Assembly: GCF_037038585.1 (NCBI RefSeq)
Contig: NC_092520.1
Location: 118,775,001-118,839,000, forward strand
From: Patagioenas fasciata
Taxonomy: Eukaryota; Chordata; Aves; Columbiformes; Columbidae
DNA: 64,000 bases
Direction: 5' to 3'
Of this stretch, positions 57,601-60,123 are shown piece by piece. Made by a program: the position numbers and the translations under genes. The stretch's first letter is position 1. The number at the start of each line of letters is the position of its first letter. The notes beneath the pieces were generated by a model. That model was not told the DNA's origin, searched no databases, and saw only the letters and a list, made by a program, of their open reading frames with translations.

Positions 57601-58862
57601 TTCCTGACACCATACAATCTTTTCACTACTACTGATATAAAAACAGTTGAAGCAAGAAGGACACAAAGCCTTTCATCTAGTACTCATACACAGTATTGTT
57701 GTGAGAATTTCTGATTTCAGTTTTCTCATTTTAATAAACATCTGGAGCAGACTCAATGATGCATACTCAAAAGGAAAGCTACTTCTTTAGAAGAGAGATA
57801 ACATTCCTTTAGCTGTGTAAAAGGAACAGTTAATCTTTTTTACTGAAGGAATCTTACCTGTAGATTTTTTAAAATATAAATTTCAAAACAACTGCTTCAT
57901 CTTTTAGAAGCAACATAAGAAACTCAGTTAAACAACTGCCAGGTACCTTCCTGGCACTTCTGAAATTGAGAGGTAGGCTTCAGATGAAACATACTGGAAA
58001 GGATATAGAGGAAGTTGTATTAATTCCTTAAACATATAATCATTTAGGCTGGAAAAGACCTTTAAGCTCATAGAATCCAACTGTATGAAGCAAAAGAATG
58101 AAGTAAAAGACCTGGAGCAGACTTGCTCGGACTGTGACGGAATCAGCAAAGATTGGGCTGCAACGAGTCCAACACATGCAACACTGGACATATAAAATGC
58201 TTCACACTTTGAAACTTGATAAGATACGCCCAAATGTTTTAACTTTACCATTTAGTTATTTATGTCTGCTCTTTCTACTTCCAAATACCATTCTGTAAAC
58301 AATGATGTGAATGTATTTGGCTTACAGATCATCTCAACTGATGACTGAAAAATACATTATGAAAGGGAGAAGCCTTGATGTACGCCTGGTAAAAACAGCT
58401 AGATAAGCAACACCCCCCTCAATGCTAACAGGAAGAGTACAAATTACTTAGCACTCTTCCCTCTCAGTGCCCCAAATTCAGCACTGAAATGAATGCATGT
58501 ATTGACTATGAATTATGTTTTTTTCAAAGTAGGTTCATTTGCACTGTAGTAAGTAAAGCACAAAAAAAAAAAAAGCCTGTAAGGCAAAGGTCCATGTCAA
58601 TCAGGGAAAAAAAAAAACATTAAGAAGATGCTAAACAATACATATAAAGTAATAAAATGGACACATTAGTAACAAGACACGGTGTACAACAAATCCCCCT
58701 TTTTCTTTTTCCCCTCCCACCCAAAATGACACATTGTAGACTGCCCCAGCATCTGTGAAGCACAAATTCAAGGGACAGCAGCCTAATTTGATACTAAATG
58801 TTAATAGGCAACCGTGCCAGGTCTTACTTTTGGCTGGGTGAGGTGTTGGGCTCGGCTATCAT
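561..58862 (-). CDS. STAG3: STAG-family cohesin subunit gene (STAG3-like; 32 supported coding exons, 3' end incomplete)
   Basis: STAG/SA proteins are HEAT-repeat subunits of cohesin. They bind the RAD21/REC8 kleisin and recruit CTCF, shugoshin and loading or unloading factors on chromatin. Joining exons on the minus strand gives about 1,174 codons up to 1,736, colinear with STAG1/2/3 (known family length about 1,225-1,260). In order it has an N-terminus beginning MIAEP (STAG2 begins MIAAP), a basic stretch, FEVV..GK.AMQ (about residue 110), the STAG domain (202-323), the SCD (about 335-450), HEAT-like repeats to about 1,070 and a variable tail. Phases agree at every junction from coding exons 1 to 31. 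Residue numbers assume exon 7 is included and exon 2 uses its shorter form. The symbol is a best guess. The sequence resembles STAG1/2 overall but is too diverged to be either, and it has STAG3-like residues: VIPEIRA, LKYIGW, ILPAL, HKEGI. The family call is near certain; the paralogue is not. Confidence 0.93.
1397..1434 (-). CDS. Weak candidate for the missing small exon between exon 31 and the acidic tail
   Basis: Acceptor tgcaccttctcag at 1,434 opens a frame ([12 protein letters not shown]) in phase 0. A GT at 1,396 would end it in the phase 2 that the 561-654 exon needs. The donor (AAAGG|gttctc) is poor and there is no homology, so other GT choices are possible. Confidence 0.2.
1736..1851 (-). 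CDS. STAG3: STAG-like coding exon 31, C-terminal tail with basic cluster
   Basis: Residues 1136-1174, [14 protein letters not shown], then a basic run [11 protein letters not shown] that could be a nuclear localisation signal. STAG1/2 have KRLRPED and STAG3 has KRRRVEG nearby. Acceptor actgtctgttacag, donor GAGAG|gtgtgc. The entry phase (1) fits exon 30; exit phase is 0. There is little homology, so the call rests on splice sites and phase. Confidence 0.7.
2850..3040 (-). CDS. STAG3: STAG-like coding exon 30
   Basis: Residues 1072-1136, [19 protein letters not shown], then [12 protein letters not shown] and a serine-rich end ([12 protein letters not shown]). It matches YVYLEKF...RREDVWLPL.SYRNSL. 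The acceptor after ttggttttctccag (edge 3,040) is preferred. A second one at 2,995 is in the same phase and would remove 15 residues. Donor AATG|gtatga. Confidence 0.94.
3041..6352 (-). other. Intron between STAG-like exons 29 and 30
   Basis: AT-rich, about 3.3 kb. The short open frames here show no domain or splice support. No recognisable repeat. Confidence 0.6.
6353..6481 (-). CDS. STAG3: STAG-like coding exon 29
   Basis: Residues 1029-1072, [12 protein letters not shown], then [18 protein letters not shown]. Equivalent to (D/E)GIEFAF...PPNLAFL..LSEFSSKLL. EGI rather than DGI is the STAG3 state. Phase 2 in, 2 out. Donor CTAGT|gtaagt. Confidence 0.96.
6577..6731 (-). CDS. STAG3: STAG-like coding exon 28
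   Basis: Residues 978-1029, [18 protein letters not shown], then [18 protein letters not shown] and VAMIHK. The signature [13 protein letters not shown] is nearly intact. A second in-frame acceptor 9 nt downstream would drop LFQ; homology to LF(N)E favours the longer form. Acceptor cttcttttgtag, donor CACAA|gtatgt. Confidence 0.96.
8023..8124 (-). CDS. STAG3: STAG-like coding exon 27
   Basis: Residues 944-977, [18 protein letters not shown], then [11 protein letters not shown]. It corresponds to YNDYGDIIKE.(L/M)SKTRQ...CAKTLILSLQQ. 34 codons, phase 0/0. Donor CAGCAG|gtaagg. Confidence 0.97.
8276..8390. repeat. AT-rich low-complexity tract
   Basis: About 110 bp of almost pure A/T built from ATATTTAATA-like units, in the intron between STAG-like exons 26 and 27. 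Confidence 0.9.
9052..9203 (-). CDS. STAG3: STAG-like coding exon 26
   Basis: Residues 893-943, an acidic linker [10 protein letters not shown], then [19 protein letters not shown] and YKYYVK. It matches IEALHKRRNLLAAFCKLI...IFK.Y.K. Phase 1 in, 0 out. Donor GTGAAG|gtaatg. Confidence 0.96.
11104..11272 (-). CDS. STAG3: STAG-like coding exon 25
   Basis: Residues 837-893, [18 protein letters not shown], then [20 protein letters not shown]. Equivalent to AF.LLCDLLMIFSHQ...LQSELLSF..DHVFI. The GGR turn of other STAG proteins is replaced by an acidic NDNEEA. Acceptor ctcgatacag, phase 0 in, 1 out. Confidence 0.95.
11988..12080 (-). CDS. STAG3: STAG-like coding exon 24
   Basis: Residues 806-836, [20 protein letters not shown], ending VREK. 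Equivalent to LL.LKKQMR.FCQICQ..L...VKEQ. 31 codons, phase 0/0. Acceptor gtttttag, donor GAAAAG|gtttgt. Confidence 0.92.
13947..14024 (-). CDS. STAG3: STAG-like coding exon 23
   Basis: Residues 780-805, [27 protein letters not shown] is a family motif. ILPAL and YFS before LLW recall STAG3 (ILPAL, YFSILW). 26 codons, phase 0/0. Confidence 0.95.
15030..15117 (-). CDS. STAG3: STAG-like coding exon 22
   Basis: Residues 750-779, [17 protein letters not shown], ending SLPVL. AHDLTKW is identical to the STAG1 motif. Phase 2 in, 0 out. Acceptor ttgcttgcag, donor TTCTG|gtgagt. Confidence 0.96.
16081..16157 (-). CDS. STAG3: STAG-like coding exon 21
   Basis: Residues 725-750, [20 protein letters not shown], then VAAFHN. 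Equivalent to EGEE.DEDDAY.VLSTLKRITAFHN. The acidic start has lost most of its charge. Acceptor gtaatttag, donor CATAA|gtgagt. Phase 0 in, 2 out. Confidence 0.92.
17641..17844 (-). CDS. STAG3: STAG-like coding exon 20
   Basis: Residues 657-724, [16 protein letters not shown], then [16 protein letters not shown] and RTQLIDEL. This is the HEAT-like region, equivalent to HLDALL..I...VEKH...VLEACSKTY.ILC. At 68 codons it is nearly the largest exon here (exon 8 has 68 codons plus one base). Phase 0/0. Donor CAAAAA|gtgagt. Confidence 0.97.
18861..18950 (-). CDS. STAG3: STAG-like coding exon 19
   Basis: Residues 627-656, [20 protein letters not shown], then YRTGHLEK. Very close to STAG1 ([19 protein letters not shown]). 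30 codons, phase 0/0. Acceptor tctctgcag, donor GAGAAG|gtaaac. Confidence 0.97.
19039..19131 (-). CDS. STAG3: STAG-like coding exon 18
   Basis: Residues 596-626, [20 protein letters not shown] and LPRLLAKY. It matches the family segment KEKKTQ.DDR.KITEHF...LP.LLAKY. 31 codons, phase 0/0. Acceptor tatctgcag, donor AAAG|gtaact. Confidence 0.96.
19573..19676 (-). CDS. STAG3: STAG-like coding exon 17
   Basis: Residues 561-595, [20 protein letters not shown], then [18 protein letters not shown] is a family hallmark. Donor AAAAAA|gtcagt follows a run of six A. Acceptor tgcttacag. Confidence 0.96.
20533..20650 (-). CDS. STAG3: STAG-like coding exon 16
   Basis: Residues 522-561, [18 protein letters not shown], then [13 protein letters not shown]. 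It matches LHEHAAYLVDS.W....LLKDWECM..LLL. Two overlapping donors exist. The one after GAAG gives the phase (1) that exon 17 requires. Confidence 0.96.
20900..20941 (+). repeat. Poly-T followed by long G-tract with G-quadruplex potential
   Basis: A run of T is followed by 13 G, C, 5 G, T, 3 G, TTA and 5 G. This has at least four G-runs of three or more with short loops. It lies in the intron between STAG-like exons 15 and 16, on the template strand of that gene. Confidence 0.85.
21547..21655 (-). CDS. STAG3: STAG-like coding exon 15
   Basis: Residues 485-521, [19 protein letters not shown] through RFSLESE. It fills the position of KLFSR...LVFFFLESE in STAG1/2. The centre is poorly conserved and glycine-rich, but both ends and both phases (2 in, 0 out) fit. 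Acceptor cttttctgttggcag, donor GAGTGAG|gtgagg. Confidence 0.92.
23600..23707 (-). CDS. STAG3: STAG-like coding exon 14
   Basis: Residues 449-485, [11 protein letters not shown], then [15 protein letters not shown]. The family sequence is EEVL.AEDCE...[15 protein letters not shown]. Acceptor tttgcctag, donor AAAAG|gtatct. Phase 2 in, 2 out. Confidence 0.96.
25680..25912 (-). mobile_element. CR1 LINE 3' fragment
   Basis: Read on the plus strand it contains the antisense CR1 hallmarks: GCAGGTTGCTAAGGGT..., CAACCTGTTCCAGTGTT.GACCACC, and TTTTTCTTATG.TTA.ATGGAATTTCCTGTA. It is 5'-truncated with no intact ORF. Lies in the large intron between STAG-like exons 13 and 14. Confidence 0.85.
26165..27003 (+). 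mobile_element. CR1 LINE, rearranged ORF2 3' part plus 3' end
   Basis: Contains a degenerate reverse-transcriptase piece ([22 protein letters not shown]), then a jump to the later ORF2 segment ([14 protein letters not shown], [18 protein letters not shown]) and the standard CR1 3' region. It ends in AAACCATTCTATGA. A piece of the later segment also precedes the RT piece, so order is disturbed. Frames are broken; it is not active. Confidence 0.88.
27004..27600 (+). mobile_element. CR1 LINE 3' fragment
   Basis: Second CR1 directly following the first, same orientation. It has GCTGCATTAAGAGGTGTGTGGCCAG-type sequence (ORF2 end), GGAGAAGAGAAGGCT, and a 3' end GACCTCCAGGGTCCCTTCTGA...CATTCTGTGATTCTGA. 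Several stop codons interrupt the frame. Confidence 0.88.
33638..33717 (-). CDS. STAG3: STAG-like coding exon 13
   Basis: Residues 423-449, [20 protein letters not shown]. It matches [20 protein letters not shown] of STAG2. Phase 0 in, 2 out; TCACA|gtaaat donor. It lies about 9.9 kb upstream of the next exon. Confidence 0.96.
33718..40711 (-). other. Introns between STAG-like exons 11 and 13
   Basis: Contains exon 12 and simple repeats (CA-rich near 36.06 kb, TTTG-rich near 40.14 kb). No other element recognised. Confidence 0.55.
35788..35886 (-). CDS. STAG3: STAG-like coding exon 12 (SCD)
   Basis: Residues 390-422, [15 protein letters not shown] and LFTSRFK, the family motif EVRLKC..ALQ.LY...LFT.RFK. 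33 codons, phase 0/0. Acceptor gcattgtag, donor AAG|gtaaat. Confidence 0.97.
40712..40835 (-). CDS. STAG3: STAG-like coding exon 11 (SCD)
   Basis: Residues 348-389, [17 protein letters not shown], then [14 protein letters not shown]. This is the stromalin conservative domain. VIPEIRA and LKYIGW resemble STAG3 (VLPEIRA, LKYIGW) more than STAG1/2 (AIAEIRA, LKYVGW). The D, K, Y and W equivalent to SA2 D326, K330, Y331 and W334 are present. Acceptor ttcacag, donor gtaaag. Confidence 0.97.
41287..41360 (-). CDS. STAG3: STAG-like coding exon 10
   Basis: Residues 324-348, ending [16 protein letters not shown]. The family sequence is [15 protein letters not shown]. The segment before NMMN is about three residues longer than in STAG1/2. 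The tyrosine and arginine of HRYR (SA2 Y297/R298, part of the conserved essential surface) are kept. Donor ACCG|gtaaga. Confidence 0.95.
42577..42737 (-). CDS. STAG3: STAG-like coding exon 9
   Basis: Residues 270-323, [15 protein letters not shown], then a charged helix ([25 protein letters not shown]). It corresponds to the AMKLMTALV...QRQYEAERNK..GKR stretch of the family but is noticeably diverged. Phase 1 in, 0 out. Confidence 0.95.
43073..43088. repeat. A(16) homopolymer
   Basis: Sixteen consecutive A followed by CC, intronic, between STAG-like exons 8 and 9. No target-site duplication or source gene is visible. Confidence 0.9.
43803..44007 (-). CDS. STAG3: STAG-like coding exon 8 (STAG domain)
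   Basis: Residues 202-270, the signature part of the STAG domain: DYPLI..GP.WKKFK..FCEFI, then [16 protein letters not shown] and [11 protein letters not shown]. By eye most positions match STAG1/2, with scattered substitutions (QCQC for QCQY, ADSMV for SDSQV). 68 codons plus one base. Acceptor cttgtgcag, donor GGCAG|gtaaaa. Confidence 0.97.
45976..46030. repeat. Alternating purine-pyrimidine (TG/CG/CA) tract
   Basis: Degenerate GTGTGC/GCATGC/CACGTGCG alternation over about 50 bp, a candidate Z-DNA-prone stretch. A shorter CA-rich one is at 36,046-36,093. Confidence 0.6.
46364..46435 (-). CDS. STAG3: Extra 72-nt in-frame exon (coding exon 7), not known in other STAG proteins
   Basis: 24 open codons (ETGLQYKKF through WPVDM), phase 0 on both sides. 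Good splice sites: acceptor cttgtgcattacag, donor GACATG|gtaagg. It falls between FDE (exon 6) and DNEDYPLI (exon 8), which are adjacent in STAG1, STAG2 and STAG3. It could be a constitutive insertion, a cassette exon or a cryptic exon. It is hydrophobic and aromatic and contains no repeat signature. Confidence 0.55.
47160..47275. repeat. (CAAA)n-like A/C-rich simple repeat
   Basis: Imperfect CAAA/CAAAA units with few T. Similar shorter tracts occur at 661-700 and 10,946-10,995. Opposite-strand (TTTG)n tracts occur at 17,150-17,180 and 40,118-40,175. Confidence 0.85.
47410..47680 (+). mobile_element. CR1 LINE 3' fragment
   Basis: GGGTTTAGACTGGGCATTAGG, AGGAACGGGCTTCCTAGAGAGG and a 3' end with GGACTAGATGATTGTTGTAGGTCCCTTCC. 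Diverged and truncated. Lies in the intron between STAG-like exons 6 and 7. Confidence 0.82.
48225..48705 (+). mobile_element. CR1 LINE 3' fragment
   Basis: Well-preserved CR1 3' part: GAGGGTGACGAAGCTGGTGA, GGAGAAAAGGAGGCTGAGGG, GGAACAGGCTGCCCAGGGCA and a tail ATGATTCTATGATTCT. A 134-codon open remnant of the ORF2 C-terminus runs through it (48,217-48,621). It is not a host gene. Confidence 0.92.
48706..49080 (-). mobile_element. CR1 LINE internal ORF2 fragment
   Basis: The minus-strand translation shows the CR1 ORF2 region before the RT domain: [56 protein letters not shown]. There are frame breaks between the two halves. It abuts the end of the plus-strand CR1 at 48,705. Confidence 0.88.
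51006..51082 (-). CDS. STAG3: STAG-like coding exon 6
   Basis: Residues 152-177, [10 protein letters not shown] through RKMTETFDE. This matches the family segment VTAEMF...RKMTEEFDE. It ends exactly at the FDE|D exon boundary of STAG1/2. Donor GATGAG|gtaagc. Phase 1 in, 0 out. Confidence 0.95.
52087..52183 (-). CDS. STAG3: STAG-like coding exon 5
   Basis: Residues 120-152, [14 protein letters not shown] followed by [15 protein letters not shown]. It is nearly identical to STAG1/2 in this helix pair and differs clearly from mammalian STAG3 (which has SCGC and a different aliphatic pattern). Phase 0 in, 1 out. Confidence 0.96.
53602..53748 (-). CDS. STAG3: STAG-like coding exon 4 (start of conserved core)
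   Basis: Residues 71-119. A basic, serine-rich stretch (RRNSSSSRR) leads into [15 protein letters not shown], equivalent to the family motif FEVV.(L/M)GKSAMQ that opens the conserved STAG core. 49 codons, phase 0/0. Acceptor ttgtttcag, donor ATGCAG|gtattt. Confidence 0.95.
54382..54466 (-). CDS. STAG3: STAG-like coding exon 3
   Basis: About residues 42-70, a hydrophilic linker containing [17 protein letters not shown] resembles the QQNG run before the conserved core of STAG1/2. Acceptor tgttttag, donor CACCA|gtaagt. Phase 2 in and 0 out, matching exons 2 and 4. Confidence 0.8.
57041..57130 (-). CDS. STAG3: STAG-like coding exon 2, basic N-terminal segment (alternative 3' acceptor at 57,166)
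   Basis: About residues 12-42. It ends in a lysine/arginine-rich run ([11 protein letters not shown]) that corresponds to the basic N-terminal linker of STAG1/2. Donor is ACAAAT|gtgagt. Two acceptors, 36 nt apart, keep the same frame: one after ctctgctctag (edge 57,130) and one after atttctcag (edge 57,166). The second adds 12 residues. I cannot tell which is used. Confidence 0.65.
58030..58085 (-). mobile_element. Short CR1 3'-end scrap
   Basis: ATTTAGGCTGGAAAAGACCTTTAAGCTCATAGAATCCAAC is the antisense of the CR1 terminal region (GTTGGACT..ATGA..TTAAAGGTC...CCAACC). Only about 50 bp remain. Confidence 0.7.
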
Positions 58863-58896
58863 TTCCGCTACATTATTTCAGCAGCGCAGGCAACAG
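58828..58896 (-). CDS. STAG3: STAG-like coding exon 1 (start codon at 58,862)
   Basis: The coding part is 58,862-58,828 (11 codons plus 2 nt). It encodes [11 protein letters not shown] and has a favourable context, with G at -3. The MIA.P opening matches the known start of STAG2. The donor is AA|gtaaga and the phase (2) fits exon 2. The right edge at 58,896 is a guess from an ag on the minus strand. An ATG-TAG start-stop element sits 5 nt before the start codon. Confidence 0.75.
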
Positions 58897-59474
58897 CTAA
58901 TGCGGGCAGCACCGCTTCTCAGGAAACTTCACCAAGATCGGTAGTGTTAAAAACTCAACAAAGCTTCGGGTTCTTGCCGTCGAAACAGCCGTCAAAAGCT
59001 GCCAAGAAAATAAAATAAAAAGGGTTAATTCCGCATGGTTCTCCTAAAATAAAGTCAGAACGCCTCCCGCAAACCAAGTCTGCAACTTCGCGAAATAAAT
59101 CCATCCCAAGGGGAGCGTCCGGAGGTGGCACCGCCGCACCCCGCAGGAGCCCTGCCGCGGCAGCGCGCACGAAGCCGCCGGCGGTCAGCGGGCTGGCAAG
59201 GGCCGCACGGCCTGCTCATCCCTCCCTCCTCCTCCCGCTTTGGGCAGACCCCGCAACGCCGGCGGCACCGCACCGCGCACCGGCGGGGCCGCCTCAGAGC
59301 CATCGCAGCTGCCCTGAGGGGCGGCGAGTCGGCCCGGGACCAGCGGGACCTTCACCCACCCGTGCACTCGTGTACATAGCCGCTCCGGGGGAGGCTGGGG
59401 GGCAGAGCGGCGGCAGCGAAGCGAGAGGGACGGCGGGACGAAGGGAGAGGGACGGCGGAGGACGCGACACTCAC

Positions 59475-59545
59475 CTGCCCCCCGGGGACGCGCCCTCTCC
59501 CTTCGCTGCGGCCTCTCGGGCCCCGGCTCAGCATCAATCACGGCG
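59475..59545 (-). other. Probable 5' non-coding first exon of the STAG-like gene
   Basis: A strong donor (GGGGCAG followed by gtgagt) lies at 59,474/59,475 on the minus strand inside the CpG island, about 600 bp upstream of the MIAEP start codon. An ATG at 59,541 opens a frame across this exon but would meet a stop soon after splicing to the next candidate acceptor, so it would be an upstream ORF. The transcription start is inferred, not seen. Confidence 0.45.
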
Positions 59546-59735
59546 GTGCCCGGGCACCACCCAGCCTATCAGAGGCGAGTATCGCTATCATGTGGTCCAC
59601 CACAAGCGAATGGGCGGTGCGGGTTCGCGGTGCGCCGGTGCCTTTGGGGCTTCCGTAGCGGCCGGGGTGAGGGCGGAAGGGCGCGCCTGGGACGGTCCTT
59701 CCCTGCTGCGCTGCCCGCGAGAGGGGGTGGCGGCG

Positions 59736-60123
59736 ATGGGGCTCGGCCGCCTCTCGCAGGCGCTGCTGCTGAGCTGCCGATGGGCGGTGACGGCGGCTCT
59801 CGGCGGGGCCCGCTGCCGCGGGGGGCCGCTCTCTGCCCGCCCGCTCAGCGCCGCTGTTCGCCTGCGGGCTCCTCAGCGGCCGCCGGGCAGGGGGGTGCCG
59901 CCGCGGGCGGGCGGCGAAGGACGGTGGAGGGAGGCGGAGAGCGCCGGCGGGGATGATGATGATGATGATGAAGAAGAGGAAAATGACAGTGATGAGGAGG
60001 ACGACGCGGCGCTGGAGGAGCTGCTGGGCCCCTCCCCGCTGTCCGTGGGGCCCGGCGCGCAGCGCGTGGCCGTGGTCCACCCGGCGGTCAAGTGGGGCCC
60101 CAAGAAGTCGCCGCTCACCACGG
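59736..60123 (+). CDS. GTPBP6: GTPBP6 coding exon 1
   Basis: 129 codons plus one base, entirely within the CpG island. Holds the predicted mitochondrial presequence, the Asp/Glu run encoded by GAT and GAA/GAG repeats at 59,952-60,008, and the start of the HflX N-terminal domain ([13 protein letters not shown]). Donor CACGG|gtgggt. The reading frame stays open into the intron and the following CR1, which is accidental. Confidence 0.93.

Larger units (their letters stand above)
51083..58827 (-). other. Introns between STAG-like exons 1 and 6
   Basis: Contains exons 2-5 and the CR1 scrap at 58.03 kb. Otherwise AT-rich with nothing recognisable. The minus-strand frame at 57,928-58,251 overlaps the CR1 scrap. 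Confidence 0.55.
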
